A stretch of 64,000 nt of DNA from a virus: IMG/VR virus record IMGVR_UViG_3300001533_002103, positions 30,793 through 94,792 of that record; one strand, given 5' to 3'. The position numbers were made by a program, and so were the translations under genes. The number at the start of each line of letters is the position of its first letter. Position 1 is the first letter of the stretch. The notes beneath the pieces are model-generated. The model was not told where the DNA came from, did not search any database, and saw only the letters and a list, made by a program, of their open reading frames with translations. Shown here in pieces: positions 1 through 8,973 of this stretch.

Positions 1-2613
1 ATATAATTGATCAGATTTAATTGACTCAAACGGAGGTTGAATAATTGATAAGTCATCTATAAAATCATCATCAATTATCTCTGGTGTCTGGTCAACAAAT
101 TGCTTATAATACCAATTTCCCTCTGTATTATCTATAATCTTAATATATTTAAATAAGTAATCTTTCACTAATTTTTGGTCATCATTTTTCTTAATCATTT
201 CTTTTAATTGGTTCTTTAAATCTATAACAGACATTGATAAATGTAATTCAAATAATTGTCCGATATTCATTCTAGATATAATTCCTAATGGATTAATACA
301 TATATCTACATGCTTCCCATTTTCTAAAATAGGCATTCTGTCATGTTTTATAATAGTAGATATAACACCTTTATTTCCATGACGATTTGCAATTTTGTCA
401 CCAACAGACAATTTTCTTTCATATATTCCTCCAATTTCAACTAACATCCCATTAATTCTTTCCCCTTTATTTCTATACTTTCCAGTCCAATTAAATTTAT
501 TCAAGTTCTTTTCTTTAATAATTTCTTCTGCTCGTATTGGAGGAAAATGCTCATTAATAAGTGATATAATTTCTTTTTGTTTTGCTTTTTGTCTGTCAAT
601 TTTTTTCTTTACCCAATCATCAAATTCCATTACTTGTTTACACCAATTATTTGGATATATATTTACTCGTTGTATTAACATATCTTTATCAACAGTTAAT
701 TCTTGTTCATCCTCAAATACTCTTCCAGAATAAGTATAATCATTAGGAACTTTCCTTTTTATAGCAAATACTCCTCCCTTGAATATTCTCTGATTAATAT
801 GTGGCAATGGTCTATAAGTTCCCTTCTGAATAGGACCGAGAACATAATTCGGTGGTAATATAAATGATAAATTTCGATAATGAACACTCCGAAACATTTC
901 TTCTAATCTATCCGAAATTATTAATCCATCTTCATAATTATATCCAAAATAAGGCATTACAGCAGTAAGTAAATTCTTTCCAATATTTATATTACCATCA
1001 TCATCAATAAATGAACTTTTCGCTAAAATGTCTCCCTTTTTAAATCTATCTCCCTTCTTTACTTGTTTATATAAAACATAAAAATTATCAACATAATTGT
1101 TATTAAAATCAATATCTATAATATCGACATCCCCATCATCATATGAGACAATCAAATAATTATTAATAACATTGTTTCTTGTATCAGATACAACTACTCC
1201 ATCCTTTTTTGCTCTAATACAAAACTTTGTATAATCTGAATAAGTTGATTCACACCCCGATTGAATTATTGGCTTATCAAAATTCAATAATTGAATAGCT
1301 TGTCTCATCTGAGATGATGACATTTGTAATCTCGTTTGATCATCATGCTCCAAAAATGGAACGGTAGATACTACAGGAGAAATTATTTGTTTATCCAATT
1401 GTTCATCAGTAAATTTTAAATTTTCATCAAGATTTACATTTGGCAATAAGTTTTGTAATACACCACAATTATCTCGGTCTGGTGTATCCACTGGACATAT
1501 TCTTCCTAACATTGATGAATATACATCTCTTAAATGTGTTGGTACATTTTCTTTTTTAAATCCTCCTGGACCAACCAGACTAGTTCTACATAATTTAGTT
1601 ATTTCATCTAGAGGATTAATTGAAAAATCAAACTGTACAATATCTGAAACATTACAATCAGATAATATTTTTGTTGAATTAATATTAAATAATGGTTTAG
1701 TAGAAGTTCTATTTACTATACATAAATCAAAAATTGATTGAGCAATATGGGATAAAACAATATATTCAAAACATCGTATTCTTTTATTCGTAAATAATAA
1801 ATCACTGTAACTACTTCTGTCTGTTAACACATTTAAAATAGAAATAGATTCATCTCCCTTTATTACCTCCACTAATTCATCTATGACAGAATTCGTCTTA
1901 AAAAACTTTGCTGACATTATATCGATTTTTGGTATTATATCTAATGCATATATTATTGTTTCTCCCTTTTTTAATGGATTGTATGTAGTATACAGTCGAC
2001 CAACTTCTGTAATAAAGTCTTTTCTCTCAAATCCTTCAGAACTTTCATAATATCCCTTTAAATCTAATCTCAATTTTGAAAACATATCTTTATTTACATC
2101 AATAGAATCTAATTGAAAATCATCAAAAATCTTATCTCTATCATATTTACAAAACAATAATAATGCTAATGGAACATGCCCTTTAAGAAAATTCACTTTT
2201 ATAAATGGTAATTCGTTAGTATCTTCTACAAAAATTGTAGCAACATTTGTTTTAAGCTTTATCTGATCTCCCCTAGTTATTATTGGAAGATCATATAATT
2301 GAAAAAATGGTATCTTTCTTCTACCATTTATAATTATATAATTATCTTCTATCAACTTTGGGATATAAACACTTAAATCTAATTCTTGTATGTCTTTAGT
2401 TAATTTTATAATAAAGTTCTCTTTTAAACTCCTAAACAACTCTCCTTGAGAAAGTCGTGCAGGTTTTATTCCTATTTCTTTTATAGTAAATCCAATCTCC
2501 TTTACTGGTTCTAGCATCATTTTTACATTATTTAAGAGATTAGCATATTCTCTTTTTCTAATGTCAAAAATGTTATCTTCTTTTAACTCAAAATTTTTAT
2601 TAATTATATTCAA
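1..2613 (-). CDS. RNA polymerase beta subunit, set 1 (C-terminus beyond window)
   Basis: Second-largest subunit of a multisubunit DNA-dependent RNA polymerase. The frame is open for 871 codons from a TTG at 2613 to the window edge, so the C-terminus is missing. I chose this TTG because AGGAGGA lies 8 nt before it and no ATG is near in frame. Diagnostic beta motifs read in order: CPVDTPDRDNCG (fork/rifampicin-pocket region), VMPYFGYNYEDGLIIS, GDKIANRHGNKGVIS (two active-site lysine regions) and INPLGIISRMNIGQL. It follows the set-1 beta' gene by 21 nt, so the order is beta'-beta, the reverse of bacterial rpoB-rpoC. It is a different protein from the 1371-residue beta subunit elsewhere in the window. 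Family assignment is firm; which phage promoters it serves is unknown. Confidence 0.95.
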   Translation of the reverse strand, partial: MNIINKNFELKEDNIFDIRKREYANLLNNVKMMLEPVKEIGFTIKEIGIKPARLSQGELFRSLKENFIIKLTKDIQELDLSVYIPKLIEDNYIIINGRRKIPFFQLYDLPIITRGDQIKLKTNVATIFVEDTNELPFIKVNFLKGHVPLALLLFCKYDRDKIFDDFQLDSIDVNKDMFSKLRLDLKGYYESSEGFERKDFITEVGRLYTTYNPLKKGETIIYALDIIPKIDIMSAKFFKTNSVIDELVEVIKGDESISILNVLTDRSSYSDLLFTNKRIRCFEYIVLSHIAQSIFDLCIVNRTSTKPLFNINSTKILSDCNVSDIVQFDFSINPLDEITKLCRTSLVGPGGFKKENVPTHLRDVYSSMLGRICPVDTPDRDNCGVLQNLLPNVNLDENLKFTDEQLDKQIISPVVSTVPFLEHDDQTRLQMSSSQMRQAIQLLNFDKPIIQSGCESTYSDYTKFCIRAKKDGVVVSDTRNNVINNYLIVSYDDGDVDIIDIDFNNNYVDNFYVLYKQVKKGDRFKKGDILAKSSFIDDDGNINIGKNLLTAVMPYFGYNYEDGLIISDRLEEMFRSVHYRNLSFILPPNYVLGPIQKGTYRPLPHINQRIFKGGVFAIKRKVPNDYTYSGRVFEDEQELTVDKDMLIQRVNIYPNNWCKQVMEFDDWVKKKIDRQKAKQKEIISLINEHFPPIRAEEIIKEKNLNKFNWTGKYRNKGERINGMLVEIGGIYERKLSVGDKIANRHGNKGVISTIIKHDRMPILENGKHVDICINPLGIISRMNIGQLFELHLSMSVIDLKNQLKEMIKKNDDQKLVKDYLFKYIKIIDNTEGNWYYKQFVDQTPEIIDDDFIDDLSIIQPPFESIKSDQLY

Positions 2614-2634
2614 CTTGGAAATCCTCCTCTATAA

Positions 2635-5349
2635 TTACACCTCTTTTCCTAGTAATAATTTATCAAATATTCCTGAATATGAATCTGGTTTCAACATACT
2701 ATTAATAATATTTTGCCTTGGATTTGAAAATGCAAGTCCCAGAAGCCAACTTTCATATGCAGGAACTGATTGTATACTATGAAATTCCGGTGAATGTTTC
2801 TCTCTATCTTTCATTAATCTCCATTTTTTTCTTCCGACCCACATGAGCTGTGATACAATACATTCATAATGTACATGATATATACTTCTACTAATTCCAT
2901 ATACTTCAAATAAATCTTCTATAATTTCAGAAGGTGTTTTATTTCCAAACCTATGAAAAATTTCACTAGCTCGTGAAAGATCGTTAATAATATCCATTTG
3001 TTTCATTGAATCTGAAGATGAATTATCATCTGTTTGTTTTGTAACAGCAACTCCAGATGTATGAAATGTTCTAAGTGTCAATTGGGTACTTGCTTCTCCT
3101 AATGTTTGAGCAGCAATTATTCCAATAAAAGAACTATTTAAACTCTTATAAAGATCCCCATAACATTTATGACATATCTTATTACTTTTACAGAATATGG
3201 GACTCCTAAGTTGAATTGTTTTATTAATATAATTCTTATAATTATCTTTAGTAATTTTTTCTAATTCACCATTTGTAGTAATATATCTATTGATTAATGA
3301 TTTTGCTTTTCTTTCATTTTTAACAAAAACACTTAAAGTATCTGTAGTTCCACAGTCATCTAAAACAGGATCAATTTGCAAATTAACAGAACTGAATATC
3401 AATTTTCTTGAAAGATATCCAGACCTTCCTGTATTTAATGCAACATCTAATAATCCCTTTCTACTTCCATATGTAGATGTAAAAAATTCTTCTGGTGTTA
3501 GTCCATCTACTAAACTATGTTTAATGGGAGTGTCTAAAATAATCCCTTCAAAATTTGAAATAAAACCCCGAGTTAGAACTATTTGTCGAACCTGATCCCA
3601 ACTCCCTCTAGATCCAGATTCAATCATATATGCATAATTAAAATTTTTACGTAGAAAATTTTCTGTATCTTTACTAGACACTTTATCTAATTGACTTATT
3701 ATTGTGGAATTTTCTTCCTCAGAATACAAGTTATCTCTAATTTCTAATGCATTCTTTATAATAAAAGAGTCTAATGATAATGTTACACCTAATAATGTAG
3801 AATATTTAAATCCAACTCTTTTAATATTATCCAGAGTATTTTTTACAATTTCAACATTATAATTTTCTACAACATCATTTAGTATTTGCAATAATTTTTT
3901 CTTATCTACTATTTCATTTATTAATTGATAATCACTAGGCAAACAATTATTAAATGATCTTCTTCCCTTTGAAATCAATTCCCCTTTACATTCTACTAAA
4001 TCTTGATCTGGAAACATATTTGATGTTAAACTATATATTCCAAGAACTATATCCTGACTTGGAATGAGAGAAATAGATTCATCAGCAGGACTGATAAGAT
4101 TTTTTGTAACTAGGAACTTATCAATTATTTCTTGTTTTGTCTCTTCACTAATTGGAATATAAACAGCCATTTGATCTCCATCAAAATCTGCATTAAATGG
4201 AGAACAGATTAGAGGATGAACTTTAATGACGTGATCTGTTGTAACTTTTATTTTAAATCCAAGTACACTCTGACTATGAAGAGTTGGTTGTCTATTTAAT
4301 AGACAAACTTGATCTTTAGCTAATTCTTCACATATTTCTAATAAATGTGGTTGTTCTTGTTTAATACATAATTCTATATAATCTAATGCCTCATTAAATA
4401 TGCGATCATGACCAATCTCAATTAACTTTTTTGCAATTGGAATATTAAATAATTTTAAAAACATTTGATATGGTAATGCACATTCATCTAAGTTTAATGT
4501 AGGGTCAGGAACAATAATTGCTCTCCCAGAAAAATTTACCCTTTTTCCTAATATATTTCCTCGAACTAATCCACTCTTTTTAGAAAGTTTTTGTATAATA
4601 TGAATATATAATTCATTAACAGCCTTTTGTAATGGAATAAAATATGCATAATATACTCTTCTATCTTTAATATCAATAACTGTTCCTTTTATACTTTCCT
4701 TTTTTGTAAGTATTTGTGTATAGAATCTATTAATTTCATCAAGAGAATGACTATCTTTAGATGCTGATTTAGCTGCTGGTCTAAGATCTGGAGGAAGAAC
4801 AATTACTTCATTTAAAACTAATTTATCAATATTCTCTTTAATAATCTTCCATTCTTCATATCCGTTTTCTAAAAATTCGTCTGCAAAATATCTAACTAAT
4901 TGATCTATAGCATCCAGAGCATACCATTTCTTAACACCGCTTGGAATGTTCTCTTGAGTGGTAGTAGCAACAAATTCATCATCTATCATATACAGGACAC
5001 TATTTTCATCACTAAGAAACAAATTTATATTAGATTTTAATATTGGATCAGCAACTTTATATAATACATCTTTAAACAATGGATTCATAACTGGTAATGG
5101 CAATACTATTTTTGCAAATCTCCTACGTCTTTCCACATTGCTAACAATATCAACACCACATATATTACAAGTACTTCCTTGCTTAGAAATACCATAATAT
5201 GTACCACATTGACAAGTATAATTTTTAATCGGACCAAAAATTTGTTCAGAAAACAGTCCATCTGGATGATAATGTCTTCTATTAATTAACTTTGGAGTTT
5301 TTACTTCTTTGAGATCTTTACAGAAATCATTATCTAGAAAACTTGACAT
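2635..5349 (-). CDS. RNA polymerase beta' subunit, set 1 (904 aa)
   Basis: Largest catalytic subunit of a multisubunit RNA polymerase. Seen in order: GLFSEQIFGP, an N-terminal zinc ribbon (Cys46, Cys48, Cys61, Cys64), switch region GKRVNFSGRAIIVPDP (about 268-283), the Mg-binding catalytic loop NADFDGD (386-392), a bridge-helix segment with SGSRGSWDQVRQI and a trigger-loop segment ending GRSGYLSRKL, then the Cys pair CHKC and the QTLGEASTQLTLRTFH motif. At 904 residues it is well below the roughly 1400 of bacterial beta', but all catalytic elements are there, so it looks compact rather than split. The start ATG has AAGGAG upstream. It sits between a 74-residue protein and the beta gene. Confidence 0.96.
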   Translation of the reverse strand: MSSFLDNDFCKDLKEVKTPKLINRRHYHPDGLFSEQIFGPIKNYTCQCGTYYGISKQGSTCNICGVDIVSNVERRRRFAKIVLPLPVMNPLFKDVLYKVADPILKSNINLFLSDENSVLYMIDDEFVATTTQENIPSGVKKWYALDAIDQLVRYFADEFLENGYEEWKIIKENIDKLVLNEVIVLPPDLRPAAKSASKDSHSLDEINRFYTQILTKKESIKGTVIDIKDRRVYYAYFIPLQKAVNELYIHIIQKLSKKSGLVRGNILGKRVNFSGRAIIVPDPTLNLDECALPYQMFLKLFNIPIAKKLIEIGHDRIFNEALDYIELCIKQEQPHLLEICEELAKDQVCLLNRQPTLHSQSVLGFKIKVTTDHVIKVHPLICSPFNADFDGDQMAVYIPISEETKQEIIDKFLVTKNLISPADESISLIPSQDIVLGIYSLTSNMFPDQDLVECKGELISKGRRSFNNCLPSDYQLINEIVDKKKLLQILNDVVENYNVEIVKNTLDNIKRVGFKYSTLLGVTLSLDSFIIKNALEIRDNLYSEEENSTIISQLDKVSSKDTENFLRKNFNYAYMIESGSRGSWDQVRQIVLTRGFISNFEGIILDTPIKHSLVDGLTPEEFFTSTYGSRKGLLDVALNTGRSGYLSRKLIFSSVNLQIDPVLDDCGTTDTLSVFVKNERKAKSLINRYITTNGELEKITKDNYKNYINKTIQLRSPIFCKSNKICHKCYGDLYKSLNSSFIGIIAAQTLGEASTQLTLRTFHTSGVAVTKQTDDNSSSDSMKQMDIINDLSRASEIFHRFGNKTPSEIIEDLFEVYGISRSIYHVHYECIVSQLMWVGRKKWRLMKDREKHSPEFHSIQSVPAYESWLLGLAFSNPRQNIINSMLKPDSYSGIFDKLLLGKEV

Positions 5350-5353
5350 CTTT

Positions 5354-5578
5354 TTACTCCTTTAAATTTTTTAAAACATGTTCTGCTAATAAACGAAAAT
5401 GTTTTTTTATTTTTTTCGATATGAGTTTATCTATCTCAGGAAGAATAGCATCTACGATACTTTTTGCATCTTGGGATGTAATTGGATTATTTTGTGTTTT
5501 AATTATTTTTTGAACAATTTCATATATTTCTTGTTCTATTTGAGCACTTATTATTTTAATTCCCTCTCCTTTTCCCAT
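5354..5578 (-). CDS. Small helical protein upstream of RNA polymerase set 1
   Basis: A 74-residue Lys/Ile-rich protein that I do not recognise. It looks helical throughout, with a basic stretch KLISKKIKKHFR near residues 52-63. A GGAGAAA site precedes the ATG, and the gene lies 4 nt before the beta' start and 2 nt after the E2-like gene, so it is co-transcribed with both. Its position could suggest a small polymerase-associated subunit, but I see no omega-family motif, and this remains a guess. Confidence 0.75.
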   Translation of the reverse strand: MGKGEGIKIISAQIEQEIYEIVQKIIKTQNNPITSQDAKSIVDAILPEIDKLISKKIKKHFRLLAEHVLKNLKE

Positions 5579-5580
5579 AA

Positions 5581-6501
5581 TTAATTTTCTCCTTCATGAT
5601 AAAATGTTACTACTTCTCCTTTTTTCTGTACTTCTACTGGTCTAAAACTTTTCCAATATGAATTTGAAAAATTCCAAACCTGAAGAATTTTATTTACCAT
5701 TAAAATTGCATCTTCTTTCTTTTGTCCATGAATTAACAATTCCTTAGACCCCACACATATTTTATGGAGATAAGGATCAACATTTGGATGTTTACCAATA
5801 AAAAGAGCATCCATTACTGTATGATTATCATCATATACAAATAGATATTTATTAATTTGAAAACTTTTATCTAATACATTTATTATATAATATATTGCAT
5901 CAGTGTCATAAATAATCATTGGTTTGACTTCATTTGTTATTACTTCAAATTCAGAAGCGTCTTCAAAATATGGTTCTTGTTCTTCATCTATCTGTGGAAC
6001 TTTCCCCCATCCGACATTATCACTACCCTCTATAAAATTTAATAAGGAAGTATTTTTTTGACACTGGTATTCTCTTAAATCATAAGTTCCTAACCAATCT
6101 CTTACTTTATTTCGTAAGTCATCATCCAGTCTTAAATTTCCAGGATATTCTTCTACTATTTTTCTTTTAATTCTATCTGATATTTTTTCATCCCATATTC
6201 TTCTACAATCTTTAGAGAATCTTGTGGTACACATAAGTCCATCTTTATATAGAAGATTATCTAATACATTATAATGACGACCATTTACAAATACATTTTT
6301 TAAGTAGGTTATATTATTAATACTCTCTGTAATTAATGCATAACCATTTACAATAAGCCAACGAGGGCTGATTTTTCTTATGACTTTCCTATTTTTGTTT
6401 AACACCTCTATTTCACGCTGTCGAACAAACTCCTCTGTTCCATCCTTGTTTATTATTTTAAATGGATATATTCTGTCATAAAATACTTCTAAATTAATCA
6501 T
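5581..6501 (-). CDS. E2-like candidate of the ubiquitin-like cassette (306 aa)
   Basis: Candidate ubiquitin-conjugating-enzyme-like protein. The C-terminal half carries DALFIGKHPNVDPYLHKICVG: the HPNV...ICVG arrangement (His238, Cys249) resembles the HPN...C core of E2 enzymes and of bacterial E2-like families (H-P-x-V, then an active Cys in xxICxG). The N-terminal half (about 1-160) is not recognised. The gene starts 1 nt after the second E1/ThiF-like gene stops, inside one run with it, and a GGGGG-type site precedes the ATG. If right, Cys249 would carry the ubiquitin-like thioester. The motif match is short, so it might instead be an unrelated structural protein; the E1 neighbour supports the E2 reading. 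Confidence 0.6.
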   Translation of the reverse strand: MINLEVFYDRIYPFKIINKDGTEEFVRQREIEVLNKNRKVIRKISPRWLIVNGYALITESINNITYLKNVFVNGRHYNVLDNLLYKDGLMCTTRFSKDCRRIWDEKISDRIKRKIVEEYPGNLRLDDDLRNKVRDWLGTYDLREYQCQKNTSLLNFIEGSDNVGWGKVPQIDEEQEPYFEDASEFEVITNEVKPMIIYDTDAIYYIINVLDKSFQINKYLFVYDDNHTVMDALFIGKHPNVDPYLHKICVGSKELLIHGQKKEDAILMVNKILQVWNFSNSYWKSFRPVEVQKKGEVVTFYHEGEN

Positions 6502-6502
6502 T

Positions 6503-7477
6503 CTATGCCCCCTTCGTTACTTCTAATAATTGAACAACTAATTTAGTTTTTGTTGGAATAATACTAACAACAATATCAAAATTACTATGTTCTAATTTAC
6601 TTTGTAATAATGATTGTAATTTGTTTTTCACATCTATTTCTGATTTAAAAAATCCTTTCTTTATCTTTGTTGGAAATGGCCGTTCTTCGTTTGAACCGTC
6701 ATATATCCAAACATCAACCTCTTGATTTTCTTGGAATATTGGACTAATTGAATTTGTAATTCCATAAACTTTATTTTCCAATTGATCATATTCATAAACT
6801 CTATCTTCATAATATTTTTGTAAAAAAGAACTCTCATCTTTCAATTGTTTTACTCCAATATTAGAAGCTATATTATCTTCACTATATATTATATCAATTC
6901 GTTGTTGTCGAAGATATTTTTCTATGGTTAATAGATGTTCATCTATTTTTCCAAAATTTAAACTATATACATGTTCTGAATCACAATATGATTTGAAGTT
7001 ATCACTCATAATTAATTTAGCAGATATTTCTCCAATTCTAATTAAATCATTTTCATCTACATTATCAACATACACACCTCTATAACAAGAATTAATTGGT
7101 GGATTTTTACGAAAATCAAATATTGCAGTATACCCCTCAATAATAGAAATACTAAGAGAAATTTCATTTCCTCTTTGTATAACCTGATCTCTACAATCAA
7201 TAATTACATCTACATCTTTTATTTCTTCAAATTCTACATCCTCATATTTTTTATTAATTATAAAAATCCTATTGTCATTTAAATTCTTTCTCAAACAGTC
7301 CACTTTGGGGTGGTTAATATCTTCTTCTATATAAATTGAATTCTTTAAATTCTTTCTCTTTACTATGTCAAAATCGATTACAATAATCTTTTCAATAACC
7401 GAATATTTTAACAATTCTCGAGAAAAAAATCCACCAAAACTTCCAACACCAATGACAACAACACTTTTAATCGTCAC
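6503..7477 (-). CDS. E1/ThiF-like adenylyltransferase, second copy (324 aa)
   Basis: ThiF/E1-like Rossmann protein that would adenylate the C-terminus of a ubiquitin-like protein. Visible: an N-terminal nucleotide-binding loop GVGSFGG (about 10-16), the acidic end of strand two VIDFDIV followed by KRKNLKN and DINHPK (the usual D-x-D, Arg/Lys and Lys positions of E1/ThiF), and IIDCRDQ near residue 93. There is no CxxC zinc pair. The C-terminal 100 residues are unassigned. The start is GTG, overlapping the 3' end of the preceding 86-aa gene by 4 nt, which suggests translational coupling. It differs clearly from the 224-residue E1-like protein upstream, so the cassette holds two. Confidence 0.8.
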   Translation of the reverse strand: MTIKSVVVIGVGSFGGFFSRELLKYSVIEKIIVIDFDIVKRKNLKNSIYIEEDINHPKVDCLRKNLNDNRIFIINKKYEDVEFEEIKDVDVIIDCRDQVIQRGNEISLSISIIEGYTAIFDFRKNPPINSCYRGVYVDNVDENDLIRIGEISAKLIMSDNFKSYCDSEHVYSLNFGKIDEHLLTIEKYLRQQRIDIIYSEDNIASNIGVKQLKDESSFLQKYYEDRVYEYDQLENKVYGITNSISPIFQENQEVDVWIYDGSNEERPFPTKIKKGFFKSEIDVKNKLQSLLQSKLEHSNFDIVVSIIPTKTKLVVQLLEVTKGA

Positions 7478-7734
7478 TTACAATCACTCTCCTGTTTACT
7501 ATTCAATAAATTAAAAATATCATCTTTCGATTTCATAATAAACTCTACTTCTGACATATCTAGTCTCCCAAGTTTTACAATTTTCATGTCTCCATTATCA
7601 TCTTTTTTATATCTAATAAATTGTAATTTTGGCTTCCCATCATTATACGAAAATATAGAAGCACGTAAAATAGAGGATTCCCCAATTAATTCAACACTAC
7701 CAATTAATTTATCTTTAGAATAATCATACATCAT
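7474..7734 (-). CDS. Small beta-rich protein in the ubiquitin-like cassette
   Basis: An 86-residue protein with alternating strand-like segments (SILRASIFSYNDGKPKLQFI) and a short helical tail; it ends in Cys-Lys. Not recognised with confidence; a PC4/YdbC-like nucleic-acid-binding fold is possible from the layout, but no decisive motif is present. AAGGAGAG precedes the start. It lies just after the hairpin at 7765-7801 and overlaps the second E1-like gene by 4 nt, so it probably opens the second half of the cassette. It lacks a C-terminal Gly and is unlikely to be a second ubiquitin-like modifier. Confidence 0.75.
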   Translation of the reverse strand: MMYDYSKDKLIGSVELIGESSILRASIFSYNDGKPKLQFIRYKKDDNGDMKIVKLGRLDMSEVEFIMKSKDDIFNLLNSKQESDCK

Positions 7735-7764
7735 TCTCTCCTTTCTGAAGCTCTTATGTTAATA

Positions 7765-7801
7765 AGTTCTTGTGTCAATATAAAACATTGACACAAGAAC
7801 T
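7765..7801 (-). terminator. Perfect 15-bp hairpin after the SAP-UBL gene
   Basis: AGTTCTTGTGTCAAT at 7765-7779 is exactly complementary to 7787-7801, with a 7-nt loop. It lies 38 nt after the stop of the SAP-ubiquitin-like gene. No clear T tract follows on the minus strand (TATTAAC comes next), so it may be an inefficient terminator, an attenuator or an mRNA-end stabiliser rather than a standard rho-independent terminator. Confidence 0.6.
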
Positions 7802-7839
7802 CTATCTTAGAATACTAGTCACTACTATTCAAAATTTAA

Positions 7840-8289
7840 TTATAACAACCCCTTTTCACCAGCAGGTTTCAAGAACTCCAATACGTCTCCATCTTTAAGT
7901 ATATATTTATAGTCCTCATTATGTCCGTTTACAAGTGGAGAAGCAAAATCACCAATATTTAAAACCTCTCGAAGTGTATCAGCAACCTCACCGATAGTTT
8001 TTCCAACTACTGCAAATCTATTTGTATTTGCTCCACACGACACCTGAATTGTAGTAGTATAGTGTCCAGTATCCTCAACATCTAACTTGCTAAAGAACTT
8101 CCCCTCAATTTGCTCAATAACATCCTCAGATCTATTATCCTCATTATTACCACCATATTCTTGAGCTTCCAAAATTGCATCTACAATGTCATCCTTTATC
8201 ATACGTGAATAACCAGTTATTTCATATGATCTACACAATTCTCTTAATTCCCTAACCGTTTTTCCTTGAAGTTCTCCTTCTGTATACAT
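7840..8289 (-). CDS. SAP domain fused to ubiquitin-like beta-grasp protein
   Basis: Likely the protein modifier of the cassette. Residues about 8-42 (LQGKTVRELRELCRSYEITG...KDDIVDAIL) match the helix-turn-helix pattern of a SAP domain, which usually binds DNA. Residues about 76-147 look like a beta-grasp ubiquitin-like domain of the ThiS/PRTRC-C type: TTTIQVSCG, then SPLVNG, YKYILKDGDVLEFLKPAGEKG. The sequence ends GEKG-LL, so a Gly (147) is followed by two Leu; such a tail normally needs cleavage to expose Gly before activation, and a JAMM peptidase is encoded two genes upstream. AGGAGGA precedes the ATG. The fusion to SAP is unusual: conjugation could bring targets to DNA. The domain calls are from motif reading. 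Confidence 0.8.
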   Translation of the reverse strand: MYTEGELQGKTVRELRELCRSYEITGYSRMIKDDIVDAILEAQEYGGNNEDNRSEDVIEQIEGKFFSKLDVEDTGHYTTTIQVSCGANTNRFAVVGKTIGEVADTLREVLNIGDFASPLVNGHNEDYKYILKDGDVLEFLKPAGEKGLL

Positions 8290-8298
8290 ATAATCCTC

Positions 8299-8973
8299 CT
8301 ATTGTTTTGCGCTTCTCATTTTTCCATGAGAAGACATGGTTAATACATCAAAATACACTTCACTCTTACCGTAATTTTTATTTACAACGTTATAAAACAT
8401 CATACACATATACGCTGCAACAGATAAATTTGTAAAATATATTTGTGGTTCGGAGTGAAGCAACTCCTCACAGCTAAGTTCTGACGGTAATTTATCTTTT
8501 GGAGATTGAATTTCTGGATGATATTGTGTCAAGCTCGGTGTTATATCCACCCCCCTTTCCCGAACATATAATTGAACATTACCATCTGTTAATTCATTTC
8601 CCCCTGAAATTAACGTAACATTATTTAACTTGCTGCAATAATCTGAAACTATTTTTCTTGTTTTATGATTATCTACTCCCAAAAATACTATATCACCATC
8701 TTCTATCAATTCAGATATATTATTTTCTGTAACAAATGTTGGAATAGATTCGTAATTAACATTTGAAAAGAGTCTTCTAAATTCAGATACTTTTACTTCT
8801 GATTTATTTCCCACATTAGAAAACTCTTGACGCTCTGCTTTACGAGGTTCATATCTCTTTCCATCAATCAATGTAATTTGTTTAGATTGGAAATCTGAAT
8901 AATTTATATATCTACTAATGAAAAGAGATAGTGAAGATCCAATTCCACCCAATCCAATAATTTTAATATTCAT
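8299..8973 (-). CDS. E1/ThiF-like adenylyltransferase, first copy (224 aa)
   Basis: Compact ThiF/E1-like protein resembling the ThiF member of PRTRC cassettes. It shows GLGGIGSS at the N-terminus (ATP/dinucleotide loop), LIDGKRYEPRKAERQEF (Asp and Arg positions that bind ATP), GNKSEVKV (Lys) and FLGVDNHKTR (the GxDn segment). Cys in PSELSCEELL, before the C-terminal helices, is a candidate catalytic Cys for a thioester but cannot be proved. Predicted role: adenylation, and perhaps thioester transfer, of the SAP-ubiquitin-like protein encoded 9 nt downstream. Its start overlaps the end of the JAMM peptidase gene by one base. Confidence 0.85.
   Translation of the reverse strand: MNIKIIGLGGIGSSLSLFISRYINYSDFQSKQITLIDGKRYEPRKAERQEFSNVGNKSEVKVSEFRRLFSNVNYESIPTFVTENNISELIEDGDIVFLGVDNHKTRKIVSDYCSKLNNVTLISGGNELTDGNVQLYVRERGVDITPSLTQYHPEIQSPKDKLPSELSCEELLHSEPQIYFTNLSVAAYMCMMFYNVVNKNYGKSEVYFDVLTMSSHGKMRSAKQ

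Noticed and set aside
395-733. Plus-strand open frame
   Set aside because: Opposite the set-1 beta gene, which reads through on the minus strand with clear RpoB motifs; composition typical of antisense frames.
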